A stretch of DNA of 64,000 nucleotides from Alistipes shahii WAL 8301 (GTDB taxonomy: Bacteria; Bacteroidota; Bacteroidia; Bacteroidales; Rikenellaceae), in contig NZ_CP102253.1 in assembly GCF_025145845.1 (NCBI RefSeq), positions 682,001 to 746,000 of the forward strand. Reading direction: 5' to 3'. Below the pieces are notes generated by a model that saw nothing but the letters and a program-made list of their open reading frames with translations, was not told the DNA's origin and made no database searches. The first letter of the stretch is position 1; the number at the start of each line of letters is the position of its first letter. Both the position numbers and the translations under genes were made by a program. Shown one piece after another: positions 53,015 to 61,737 of the stretch.

Positions 53015-56000
53015 ATGAAGTTCAAGGAGTATAAAGGCCTCGACCTGGCAGGCATAGCCGCCGACGTGCTCGGCGAATGGGACGCACGCGACACGTTCCA
53101 CAAAAGCATCACGACCCGCGAGGGCCATCCCACGTTCGTATTCTACGAAGGTCCCCCCTCGGCAAACGGCATGCCCGGCATCCACCACGTCATGGCCCGC
53201 ACGATCAAGGACGTATTCTGCCGCTACAAGACGCAGCAGGGCTACCTCGTGCACCGCAAGGCCGGATGGGACACTCACGGACTGCCCGTGGAACTGGGCG
53301 TCGAGAAGAAGCTCGGCATCACCAAGGAAGACATCGGCAAGAAGATCTCCATCGAGGAGTACAACCGCACGTGCCGCGAGGCGGTGATGGAGTTCACGGG
53401 CAAGTGGGAGGACCTCACGCGCAAGATGGGCTACTGGGTCAACATGGACGACCCGTACATCACCTACGACAACAAATACATCGAGACGCTGTGGTGGCTC
53501 CTGAAGCAGCTCTTCGACAAGGGGCTGCTCTACAAGGGCTACACCATCCAGCCCTACTCGCCCGCCGCCGGAACGGGTCTCTCGACCCACGAACTGAACC
53601 AGCCCGGCTGCTACCGCGACGTGAAGGACACGACCTGCACGTCGCAGTTCCGCGTGATCCGCGACGCGAAGAGCGAGAAACTCTTCGAAGGGGTCGAAGG
53701 TGAACTCTATTTCCTGGCCTGGACCACCACGCCGTGGACGCTGCCTTCGAACACGGCGCTGGCCGTAGGCCCTGCGATCGAATACGTGAAGGTCAAGTGC
53801 CGCAACCCCTACACCGACCGGCCGCAGACGGTCATCCTGGCCAAAGAGCTACTGGGTTCCTACTTCACCAAGAAGATGGAAGGCACATACGAGATCATGG
53901 AGGGGAGCTGGAAAGGTCCCGAGCTGGAAGGCATCCGCTACGAGCAGCTGATCCCGTGGGTGAAGCCGGAAGGCGACGCCTTCCGCGTGATCGTCGGCGA
54001 CTACGTGACCACCTCGGACGGTACGGGCATCGTGCACATCGCCCCGACGTTCGGCGCCGACGACGACCGCGTGGCCAAGGCCGCCGGCATCCCGCCGCTC
54101 TTCATGGTCGACCGCGCGGGCAAGAACCAGCCGATGGTCGACAGGCAGGGCAAATTCTTTTTGATCGAAGAGCTCGACCCGGAGTTCGTGAAGACGCACG
54201 TCGACGCCGCGAAATACGGGGAGTATGCGGGCCGCTACGTGAAGAACGCCTACGACGAGCGGCTGAGCGAGACCGACCCGACGCTGGACATCGACATCGC
54301 GGTGATGCTGAAAGCCGAAAACAAGGCCTTCAAGATCGAGAAGCACACCCACTCCTACCCCCACTGCTGGCGCACGGACAAACCCGTGCTCTACTACCCG
54401 CTCGACTCGTGGTTCATCCGCACCACGGCGCTGCGCGAGCGGATGATCGAACTGAACAAAACGATCCGCTGGAAACCCGAATCGACCGGAACGGGCCGCT
54501 TCGGCAAGTGGCTCGAAGGACTGGTGGACTGGAACCTCTCGCGTTCGCGCTTCTGGGGAACCCCGCTGCCCGTATGGGCCACGGAGGACTACTCCGAGGT
54601 GAAGTGCATCGGTTCGGTCGAAGAACTGATGGCCGAAATAGAGCGTTCGATAGCGGCGGGCGTCATGCAGGAAAACCCGTACAGGAATTTCAGGGTCGGC
54701 GACATGTCGAAGGAGAACTACTCGACCGAGAACATCGACCTGCACCGCCCCTATGTCGATTCGATCGTGCTGGTCTCGTCGAAGGGCGAGCCGATGAGGC
54801 GCGAATCGGACCTGATCGACGTGTGGTTCGACTCGGGCGCCATGCCCTATGCGCAGGTGCACTACCCGTTCGAGAACAAGGAGGGCTTCGGCCAGGTCTA
54901 CCCCGCCGACTTCATCGCCGAGGGCGTCGACCAGACGCGCGGCTGGTTCTTCACGCTGCACGCCATCGCCTCGATGCTTTTCGACTCGATGGCTTTCAAG
55001 AATATCATTTCGAACGGTCTGGTGCTGGACAAGAACGGCAACAAGATGTCGAAACGCCTGGGCAACGCCGTCGATCCGTTCGAGGTGCTCGACACCTACG
55101 GAGCCGACGCGACGCGCTGGTACATGATCTCCAACTCGCAGCCGTGGGACAACCTCAAGTTCGACAGGGACGGCGTCGACGAAGTGCGCCGCAAATTCTT
55201 CGGAACGCTCTACAACACCTACTCGTTCTTCGCCCTCTACGCCAACGTGGACGGCTTCACGGGCCGTGAAGAGGAGGTTCCGATGGAGAAGCGTCCCGAA
55301 ATCGACCGCTGGATCATCTCGCTCCTGAATACGCTGGTGAAGAACGTTACCGAATCACTCGAAGACTACGACCCGACTCCGGCGGCCCGCGCCATTCAGG
55401 AGTTCGTGGGCGAGAACCTCTCGAACTGGTACGTGCGCCTCAACCGCAAGCGGTTCTGGGGAGGCGGCATGTCGGAAGACAAACTGGCGGCCTATCAGAC
55501 GCTGTACACCTGTCTTGAGACCGTCACGATGCTCGCAGCGCCGTTCGCACCGTTCATCTCCGACCGCATCTTCACGGACCTCAACGCCGTGAGCGGCCGC
55601 CACAAGGACGAATCGGTGCATCTCGCGGCGTTCCCGACGGCCGACGAACGGCTGATCGACGCCCGCCTCGAAGAGATGATGTCGCTGGCGCAGAAGGTCT
55701 CGTCGATGGTGCTGGCCCTGCGCCGCAAAGTGTCGATCAAGGTGCGCCAGCCGCTGACCAAAATCCTGATCCCGGTGCTCGACCCCGCGACGGCGGAGCA
55801 TATTTCGGCCGTGAAGAACCTCATTATGAACGAGGTCAACGTGAAGGAGATCGAGCTGATCGAAAAGACCACGGGGCTGATTACCAAACGCATCAAGCCC
55901 AACTTCAAGACCCTCGGGCCGCGTTACGGCAAGTGGATGAAGCAGATCGCCGCCCTCGTCGCGGAGTTCTCGCAGGAACGTATCGCCGAGGTGGAGGCCG

Positions 56001-56410
56001 CGCCGGAAACGGTGCTCGACCTCGGAGCGGAGCGGATCACCGTGACGCCCGCCGACTTCGAGATCACCTCGGAAGACATGCCCGGATGGCTCGTCGCCTC
56101 GGAGGGAAAACTCACCGTGGCGCTCGACATTACCGTCACCGAGGAGCTGAAAGCCGAAGGTGTGGCACGCGAGTTGATAAACCGCATCCAGAATATCCGC
56201 AAGGACTCCGGATTCGAGGTCACGGACAAGATCCGCGCAGAGATCGAACAGAAGCCCCTGGTGGCCGACGCAATCGCCCGATTCGCCGGTTACATCGCTT
56301 CGCAGACCCTCGCCGTGGAGGTCCGTCCGGCAGCGGAACCGGCAGGCGAAACAGTCGTCGAAACCGACGTGGACGACGAACCGCTGCGCATCGCCGTGAC
56401 GCGGATATAG
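53015..56410 (+). CDS. ileS: Isoleucyl-tRNA synthetase, type 2, with GXHH signature
   Basis: 1131 residues, longer than type 1 bacterial IleRS (about 940) and in the size range of eukaryote-like IleRS2. The catalytic HIGH motif is altered: Gly55-Ile56-His57-His58 in MPGIHHVM, so the first and third positions of HXGH are swapped. The KMSKS loop is intact (NKMSKRLGN), as are the editing domain (WTTTPWTLPSNTALAVG) and the anticodon region. IleRS2 with GXHH is known to be extremely resistant to mupirocin. It appears to be the housekeeping copy; no type 1 ileS is in the window. Confidence 0.96.
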   Translation: MKFKEYKGLDLAGIAADVLGEWDARDTFHKSITTREGHPTFVFYEGPPSANGMPGIHHVMARTIKDVFCRYKTQQGYLVHRKAGWDTHGLPVELGVEKKLGITKEDIGKKISIEEYNRTCREAVMEFTGKWEDLTRKMGYWVNMDDPYITYDNKYIETLWWLLKQLFDKGLLYKGYTIQPYSPAAGTGLSTHELNQPGCYRDVKDTTCTSQFRVIRDAKSEKLFEGVEGELYFLAWTTTPWTLPSNTALAVGPAIEYVKVKCRNPYTDRPQTVILAKELLGSYFTKKMEGTYEIMEGSWKGPELEGIRYEQLIPWVKPEGDAFRVIVGDYVTTSDGTGIVHIAPTFGADDDRVAKAAGIPPLFMVDRAGKNQPMVDRQGKFFLIEELDPEFVKTHVDAAKYGEYAGRYVKNAYDERLSETDPTLDIDIAVMLKAENKAFKIEKHTHSYPHCWRTDKPVLYYPLDSWFIRTTALRERMIELNKTIRWKPESTGTGRFGKWLEGLVDWNLSRSRFWGTPLPVWATEDYSEVKCIGSVEELMAEIERSIAAGVMQENPYRNFRVGDMSKENYSTENIDLHRPYVDSIVLVSSKGEPMRRESDLIDVWFDSGAMPYAQVHYPFENKEGFGQVYPADFIAEGVDQTRGWFFTLHAIASMLFDSMAFKNIISNGLVLDKNGNKMSKRLGNAVDPFEVLDTYGADATRWYMISNSQPWDNLKFDRDGVDEVRRKFFGTLYNTYSFFALYANVDGFTGREEEVPMEKRPEIDRWIISLLNTLVKNVTESLEDYDPTPAARAIQEFVGENLSNWYVRLNRKRFWGGGMSEDKLAAYQTLYTCLETVTMLAAPFAPFISDRIFTDLNAVSGRHKDESVHLAAFPTADERLIDARLEEMMSLAQKVSSMVLALRRKVSIKVRQPLTKILIPVLDPATAEHISAVKNLIMNEVNVKEIELIEKTTGLITKRIKPNFKTLGPRYGKWMKQIAALVAEFSQERIAEVEAAPETVLDLGAERITVTPADFEITSEDMPGWLVASEGKLTVALDITVTEELKAEGVARELINRIQNIRKDSGFEVTDKIRAEIEQKPLVADAIARFAGYIASQTLAVEVRPAAEPAGETVVETDVDDEPLRIAVTRI

Positions 56411-56494
56411 CCCCTTGATATATTCCGGTAAAATTTGGTAATATCGGAATTATTGCTTAATTTTACAGTAAACCTTAAAAGAGAGGAGATTATT

Positions 56495-56875
56495 ATGGCA
56501 GACGAAAGAACCAGATACAGCGACGCCGAACTCGAAGAGTTCCGGCAGCTTATCCTGAAAAAGCTTGAGAACGCGCGTGCGGACTACGAGCTGCTGCGCG
56601 CCACGATCACCCATACCGCCGACAACGATACGGAAGACACATCGCCGACGTTCAAGGTGCTGGAGGAGGGCGCCGCAACTCTTTCCAAAGAGGAAAGCGG
56701 TCGTTTGGCTGCCCATCAGATGAAATTTATCCGCAACCTCGAAATGGCGCTCGTACGCATCGAGAACAAGACGTACGGCATCTGCAAAACGACCGGAAAG
56801 CTCATTCCCAAGGAGCGGCTGATGAAAGTGCCCCACGCCACGGAATGCATCGAGGCCAAAGAGGGCCGCAGATAA
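56495..56875 (+). CDS. TraR/DksA-family regulator with degenerate zinc finger
   Basis: 126 residues: helical coiled coil (about 10-85, ELEEFRQLILKKLENARADYELL) then a DksA-type C-terminal finger, where the usual four cysteines are reduced to two (YGICKTTGKLI and ATECIEAKE), so zinc binding is doubtful, as in several Bacteroidota members. The family binds the RNA polymerase secondary channel. The ATG at 56495 is fixed by a strong Shine-Dalgarno (GAGAGGAG) 7 bases upstream, unusual in this window. A terminator follows. Confidence 0.92.
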   Translation: MADERTRYSDAELEEFRQLILKKLENARADYELLRATITHTADNDTEDTSPTFKVLEEGAATLSKEESGRLAAHQMKFIRNLEMALVRIENKTYGICKTTGKLIPKERLMKVPHATECIEAKEGRR

Positions 56876-56917
56876 GGCGGGGAAGGGATGACCCCATTCC
56901 ACGCTGAACGGAAAATG

Positions 56918-56947
56918 GAAAAAGACGACCTTCGGGCCGTCTTTTTC
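56918..56947 (+). terminator. Rho-independent terminator after DksA-like gene
   Basis: A 13-base arm with one A-C mismatch (GAAAAAGACGACC with GGCCGTCTTTTTC), UUCG-type loop, T-run built into the 3' arm. Confidence 0.8.
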
Positions 56948-57114
56948 GTCTTCTCCGGGGGAGGATGTCGCGGCAAAGAAAAGAGAGGGATGGAAAACAC
57001 GGATTATAAGCTATGCGGGGAGCTGCACCCGCCGCCGAGACGGAATAATCGGGATTTGGGTATCGAATCCTCAATTTAGGCCCCTGTGTCGCACTTTTTG
57101 CCGAAAAAATCCGT

Positions 57115-57122
57115 TATCTTTG
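57115..57122 (+). promoter_or_regulatory. -7 box (TATCTTTG) almost touching the BamA-like start
   Basis: Exact TAnnTTTG ending only 5 bases before the ATG at 57128, so the mRNA would be leaderless or nearly so. Confidence 0.6.
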
Positions 57123-57127
57123 ACACA

Positions 57128-58963
57128 ATGTTCGCCCGGTTCTGCATATTTTCCCTGATCCTGATTGGGGCGGCAACGGTCCTCTCGGTCCGTGCCGCAG
57201 GACCCGGCACGCACGCCCCCGACCGGTTCACGCCCGACAGCGCCCGCGTGGCGAATCCCGACGCATCGGCGCGCAACCAGCGCCTCTACGACAGCATCCA
57301 GTCGAAAACCAGCCGGCGCGCCGTGCCGCGCATGCTTTACCGGATGCTCTTCGTAAAACCCGTGCTCGACACCACGATGAGCGGCCGCGTCACCGACGAG
57401 AGCCGCCTGCTGGAACCCTACGCCGGGAAAACCATCGGCGACATCACCATCGAACGCCAGCAGGTTTTCGACCCCGGCGGCAACCGGCTCGAACGCATGG
57501 CCAACAAAACCCACATGCTCACCCGCGACCGCGTCGTCCGGCGCGACCTGCTGTTCCGCTCGGGCGACAAGCTCGACCCACAGCTCATCGTGCGCAACAA
57601 GCAGCTGATCCGCTCGCGCGACTACATCTCGGACATCGACGTCACGGTGCTCCCCGACGCGGTGGACTCGACACGCGTGAACCTCCTGATCACCACGCGC
57701 GACAGCTGGACCATCTCCGTCGACGGAGGATGGCATTCCGAGGGCCGGACGATGGTGGGGCTTTCCGACGCCAACATCTTCGGATCGGGCAACAAACTCA
57801 AATTTATGACCAACTTCAGCCGCAAGGACTTCTCCTACGGCGGCAACATGGTCGAATACGAAATCCCCAACCTGCTCGGGACCTTCTACACCGCCGAGAT
57901 CGGCGGAGGGCGCGACTTCTACAACTCGACGCTCAACATGGGGCTGCGCAAAGAGTTCCTCAAACCCACGGACTACGAGATAGGCCTTACATACAGCGAC
58001 ATCAAAGCCAAGCGCTACATGATCGAACAGGACACGTCGCTGCTGGTGAAGGAGCGCAACCTCGACGTCTGGGGCGGCTACTCGCACTACCTGCGCGGGA
58101 TCAAATCGAGCGTTTATCTCTCGGGACGCTACAACTACCGGCGCGTGAGCCGCAGGCCCCTCGTAGCCCCGGACTACAACCCCGCGCTGCACGACCAGGA
58201 CGCCCTGCTGGTCGGCGGGGGTCTCTACCGCGAAAAATTCTACACGGCCAACATGATCTACGGATTCGGTACGCGCGAGTACCTCGCGACGGGCTACAAG
58301 GCCGAAGTGACGACGGGCTATTCGTGGGGCGAATTCAACGACGCCCTCTACCTCGGCGCGAGCTACGAAACGGGTGGATTCCGCAGACTGGGCTACATCA
58401 TGGGCGGCTTCACGCTCGGAAGCTACATAGACCTCGAAAACGGCATGTGGCAGCGCAGCGCCGTAGATGTCGACCTGCGGTGGTTCTCCAACCTTTTCCT
58501 GTTCAAGCGCAGCCGCATCCGCCAGTTCCTCGCCTTCAACTACACGCAGGGCTGGAACCGTGCGACGGGCAGCGACGAGAGCATCCGCTTCACGCGCACC
58601 GACGGCCTGCAAGCCCTCAAGGAGTACATCATCGGAACCAACCGCATGATCCTCAACACCGAGACGGTGGTATTCACCCCCTACCAGCCGCTGGGATTCC
58701 GCATCGCCGTCTTCGGGTTCGCCGACTTCGGGCTGATCGGCTATTCGCCCAATATCTTCAAAAACGACTTCTTCACCTCGTTCGGACTGGGCGTGCGGCT
58801 GCGAAACGAACGGCTGGTGTTCAACACGATCCAGATCCGGCTGGGCGTGGCCTTCGGCAAACGCGGGCTGGTCGAGAGCGAATATTTCCGCCTTTCGAAC
58901 CCGACACGCATGGAGCAGTACCGCTACCGGCCGACGCGGCCCGAGATCGTCGAATTCAAATAG
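57128..58963 (+). CDS. BamA/D15-like outer-membrane barrel protein with one POTRA-like domain
   Basis: 611 residues with signal peptide (MFARFCIFSLILIGAATVLS, cleavage near VRAAG). Residues about 100-200 resemble a POTRA domain (GKTIGDITIERQQVF, RDLLFRSGDKLDPQLIVRNKQLIRSRDYISDIDVTVLP). From about 205 it is a beta-barrel with alternating aromatic strands. It is far shorter than true BamA (five POTRA domains), so a TamA-like or lipid-linked surface antigen role is possible; function is unknown. The signal peptide fixes the start. It is convergent with the M56 sensor gene. Confidence 0.85.
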   Translation: MFARFCIFSLILIGAATVLSVRAAGPGTHAPDRFTPDSARVANPDASARNQRLYDSIQSKTSRRAVPRMLYRMLFVKPVLDTTMSGRVTDESRLLEPYAGKTIGDITIERQQVFDPGGNRLERMANKTHMLTRDRVVRRDLLFRSGDKLDPQLIVRNKQLIRSRDYISDIDVTVLPDAVDSTRVNLLITTRDSWTISVDGGWHSEGRTMVGLSDANIFGSGNKLKFMTNFSRKDFSYGGNMVEYEIPNLLGTFYTAEIGGGRDFYNSTLNMGLRKEFLKPTDYEIGLTYSDIKAKRYMIEQDTSLLVKERNLDVWGGYSHYLRGIKSSVYLSGRYNYRRVSRRPLVAPDYNPALHDQDALLVGGGLYREKFYTANMIYGFGTREYLATGYKAEVTTGYSWGEFNDALYLGASYETGGFRRLGYIMGGFTLGSYIDLENGMWQRSAVDVDLRWFSNLFLFKRSRIRQFLAFNYTQGWNRATGSDESIRFTRTDGLQALKEYIIGTNRMILNTETVVFTPYQPLGFRIAVFGFADFGLIGYSPNIFKNDFFTSFGLGVRLRNERLVFNTIQIRLGVAFGKRGLVESEYFRLSNPTRMEQYRYRPTRPEIVEFK

Positions 58964-58971
58964 GCACGCAC

Positions 58972-59008
58972 AAAAAAGGCGGAGGATTCCCGTGGAATCC
59001 CCCGCCTT
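58972..59008 (-). terminator. Rho-independent terminator after the M56 sensor gene
   Basis: On the minus strand a 15-bp stem with one G-T pair (59008-58994 with 58990-58976), 3-base loop, then TTTTTT. On the plus strand the same hairpin has one mismatch and may also end the barrel protein gene. Confidence 0.8.
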
Positions 59009-59048
59009 CGTGAACTTTTTATCTGCTTATGGTTTTTCCTTTAAGCCT

Positions 59049-61016
59049 TTACCTGCGGGCGCGGATCTCGACCACGCCGTTGCGCCCCTTCTCGCCGTAA
59101 CGCTTCACGGCCTCGTCGCCCTTGTAGACCTCCATGCGCTTGATCTTCCCGGATTCCAGCCGTTCAACATCCTCTTTCGAGGCCTCCCTGCCGTTGATAC
59201 GGATCAGCATGCCGTCGGGAAATCCGCCTTTCAGCGTAACCTGTCCCTTATAAACCGACACCGAACTTTCCGGAGTGCCCTGAATGGTCACCTTATCGGC
59301 ATGCCCGGCGTCCGCCGAAAGTTTAAGCGACGTTCCCACCGCTTTCTGCGCTTCGGAAAGCTGTGCCGAAGTCTCCTTGCGGGCTGCTTCAAGCTCCTTT
59401 TGGGCCTTGTCGAGCGCTTTCTGCGCCTGTTTCCAGGCGTCCGAATCCATATACTTGCGGGCGTATTTCATCCCTTCGCGGGCCGCTTCGATCCCGGCTC
59501 TACCGGCTTCGATACCCTCCCGGGCCGACTTCGCGGCAGCCCTTTGCGCGGCAGCCGCCTGTTTGGTCGTAATCGTTATCACGCCCTCATACCCCTTGTC
59601 GGCAAACTCCCCGGGGAGATTCGTGCCTTTGATCACCAACATGCTTTCAATCTGATCCGGGTCGAGCGATTCGATTTCAGACACTTGTACGCCGTCGACG
59701 ATAAATACAGGATTCGACTCAACCGACGAGCCGTTCTCGACCTTGAACCGATACGATTTCGCGATTCCGGCCGTATTCACCACAACCGTTCCGTCTTTCG
59801 GCCTCGTACCGTGACCGATCCCCCGCACGGTTGTCGACTCGTTCGTCCCGGCGCTGTCCGCCCGGGTGACCGTCACGACTTTGCCTTTCAGTCCCGGGAC
59901 CTGCGCCCCATCGCCCGGTTCTCCAGTCTTTTTGAGCGTTACAAGAATCACGCCGTCGGCAGCCTTTTCGCCGTACACAGCCATCGAAACGGAATCCTTG
60001 AGCACGGTGATCGACTCGATCCGGTCGGCAGCGAGGCTGTCCATCGACTTCACCTCCCTGCCATCGACCAGAATCAGCGGTTGTTGCCCATCGGAAAAAG
60101 ATTTCGACCCCCGAATGTAAATCGTACTGGTTTCTTTTTTACCTTTGTCTTCCGGAAAGACATAAGCGGTTTCGGCGAAAGCCCCGAGGGCCACGCCCAT
60201 AAGCGGCAGCAACAGGAGCGCTTTGGCTCCGGCCCACCGCGACGATTTTTTACGCAACATCATGGTAATACGGTTTTTAAGTTTACTGTGATTAAAGCTG
60301 TTGGCAATCGAGTACCACCTCCCGCCGGCAGCTTTCTTTATTAACAACATCTGGTAACTCCGGGCGTCGACGCCGCTGTCGAGCACCGCCTCGTCGGCTT
60401 CGTATTCGTGGATGGCCCGCAGTTCGCGGCGCAGCAGCCACATCGCGGGGTTGAACCATTGCAGGCAGCCCGCAACGTCGGTCACGATCAAATCGAGCGA
60501 ATGACGCAGCCGCAGGTGCGCCCGTTCGTGAAGCAGAATCGCCCCGCCGTTTTCCGCCAGGTCCCTCTCGGACATCACGATATAGCGTCCCCAGCTGAAA
60601 GGCGTCACGGGCCGTTCCGTGCGCACCAGCACAGCCCCGTCCTCCAGCCGTTCGCGACGTCCGCCGCGGATCAGACGCAGGACTCCGATGAGCGAACAAA
60701 GCGTCCACAGCAGCGTGGCGGCCGCCCCGAGCAGGAATGCCGCCCCGGCGAGCATCTCCCACGGAAAAGGTTCGGAAAGCGGTTCGGCGAAGGCCGTCGC
60801 AACAGCCTCCCCGTCCGGAATTTCCGGCAGGACGGGGATTTCGCGGTAAACCGTGATCACGCACAGCGGCAGCACGAACGAGAGGAACATCGCCCCCAGA
60901 ACCACGATCCGGTTGAAGCGGTGGAAGGTCTCACGGCTCAACAGCAATTTGAAAAAGAGGTAGAAGACAGCCAGGCAGACGCCGACTTTCAGGCTGTAAA
61001 TCATCAGGTCGTACAT
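59049..61016 (-). CDS. BlaR1-like M56 membrane metalloprotease with three TonB-plug-like repeats
   Basis: 655 residues. Membrane helices at about 4-24, 35-57, 88-112 and 262-282. The M56 zinc site HERAH is at 163-167 in the cytoplasmic loop, with EADEA at 206-210 supplying the third ligand. In place of the penicillin-binding sensor of BlaR1, the periplasmic part has three segments resembling the TonB receptor plug (about 313-362, 436-486, 603-653; core VDGREV, IESITVLKD, YGEKAADGVILVT), with an Ala/Lys/Glu-rich coiled coil at about 488-560. Together with the BlaI gene 4 bases upstream it should cleave the repressor on an envelope signal. Confidence 0.9.
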   Translation of the reverse strand: MYDLMIYSLKVGVCLAVFYLFFKLLLSRETFHRFNRIVVLGAMFLSFVLPLCVITVYREIPVLPEIPDGEAVATAFAEPLSEPFPWEMLAGAAFLLGAAATLLWTLCSLIGVLRLIRGGRRERLEDGAVLVRTERPVTPFSWGRYIVMSERDLAENGGAILLHERAHLRLRHSLDLIVTDVAGCLQWFNPAMWLLRRELRAIHEYEADEAVLDSGVDARSYQMLLIKKAAGGRWYSIANSFNHSKLKNRITMMLRKKSSRWAGAKALLLLPLMGVALGAFAETAYVFPEDKGKKETSTIYIRGSKSFSDGQQPLILVDGREVKSMDSLAADRIESITVLKDSVSMAVYGEKAADGVILVTLKKTGEPGDGAQVPGLKGKVVTVTRADSAGTNESTTVRGIGHGTRPKDGTVVVNTAGIAKSYRFKVENGSSVESNPVFIVDGVQVSEIESLDPDQIESMLVIKGTNLPGEFADKGYEGVITITTKQAAAAQRAAAKSAREGIEAGRAGIEAAREGMKYARKYMDSDAWKQAQKALDKAQKELEAARKETSAQLSEAQKAVGTSLKLSADAGHADKVTIQGTPESSVSVYKGQVTLKGGFPDGMLIRINGREASKEDVERLESGKIKRMEVYKGDEAVKRYGEKGRNGVVEIRARR

Positions 61017-61020
61017 GGCG

Positions 61021-61395
61021 CTACCGGTTTTGATTTTCGATGCGGTCGATCAGGCTGCGCAGTTCGCCGAGCGAGATCTTCTCCTCCTCGACCAGCGCCG
61101 AGACCGCCCCGAGGTAGGAATTCTCGAAATAGCGGCTGATCACGCTGCCGAGCGTCGAGCGCGAAAACTCCTCCTCGCTCACCACCGGATAGTATTGGTA
61201 GGTGCTGCCGAAGGAGTTGTGGGCGACATAGCCTTTGGCTTCGAGCGCGCGGACCATCGTCGAAAGGGTGTTGAAATGGGGTTTGGGATCGGGCGAAAGG
61301 GCCACCAGTTCGCGTACGAACAGCGGACCGTGCTCCCAGAAGCAGCGCATCAGCTCCTCTTCCCTGCGTGTCAGTTTTTCAGGATTCTCTTTCAT
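61021..61395 (-). CDS. BlaI/MecI/CopY-family repressor
   Basis: A 124-residue winged-helix repressor (about 5-75: KLTRREEELMRCFWEHGPLFVRELV, HFNTLSTMVRALEAKGYVAHN) with a C-terminal dimerisation region that contains the typical cleavage neighbourhood for M56 proteases. It forms an operon with the M56 sensor gene. The expected dimer operators (AACTA-N7-TAGTT) lie in the upstream interval at 61655-61692. No beta-lactamase gene is nearby. Confidence 0.93.
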   Translation of the reverse strand: MKENPEKLTRREEELMRCFWEHGPLFVRELVALSPDPKPHFNTLSTMVRALEAKGYVAHNSFGSTYQYYPVVSEEEFSRSTLGSVISRYFENSYLGAVSALVEEEKISLGELRSLIDRIENQNR

Positions 61396-61626
61396 ATTTC
61401 ACTCAAACAAGCGTTATCAGGTATCGTTTTCAGTTGAAACGGAGGCATTCCAGCATACGGCGGCGCAGCAAAACGCCCGGTCCGGTCCCGATGCGGCGAA
61501 CAGCGCCCTCGCGGCCGACGATCCCGCCGGATTCGTCCCACGACTTTCCGGACACGCCCGGCCGGAAATGCTCCCTCCGGAACAGCCGCCCATCGCTTCA
61601 TCGGTCCTTTTTCATGCACCCGGGAG

Positions 61627-61634
61627 CAAAGGTA
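61627..61634 (-). promoter_or_regulatory. -7 box (TACCTTTG) of blaI and the M56 sensor gene
   Basis: Exact TAnnTTTG on the minus strand. Expected start near 61622, giving a leader of about 225 bases. The operator array begins at once on its upstream side. Confidence 0.6.
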
Positions 61635-61692
61635 ACTAAAAAAAATTCACATGCAACTATTTTACATAGTTTTTAAACTAAAAAATTTAGTT
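61634..61692. promoter_or_regulatory. Phased inverted-repeat operators, probably for BlaI
   Basis: Two copies of AACTA-N7-TAGTT, at 61655-61671 and 61676-61692. A further half-site AACTA is at 61634-61638. The three AACTA blocks are spaced exactly 21 bases apart, two DNA turns, so bound dimers would lie on one face. The array overlaps the -33 region of the blaI promoter and lies 34-71 bases upstream of the murK -7 box. Confidence 0.7.
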
Positions 61693-61725
61693 ATGGCTTT
61701 TTTCCGGAATTTGAAGATTAATCCG

Positions 61726-61733
61726 TATCTTTG
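61726..61733 (+). promoter_or_regulatory. -7 box (TATCTTTG) of murK-murQ
   Basis: Exact TAnnTTTG ending 4 bases before the murK ATG, so the transcript is probably leaderless. Confidence 0.65.
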
Positions 61734-61737
61734 AATT

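Larger units (their letters stand above)
61396..61737. other. 342-base divergent control region between blaI and murK
   Basis: No gene. The part next to blaI (61396-61620) is GC-rich and would be transcribed as a long blaI leader. The part from 61627 to 61737 is AT-rich and holds the blaI promoter box, the operator array and the murK promoter box. Confidence 0.7.

Noticed and set aside
59049..61395. A beta-lactam resistance locus
   Set aside because: BlaI and an M56 protease are present, but there is no beta-lactamase gene nearby and the sensor lacks a penicillin-binding domain.
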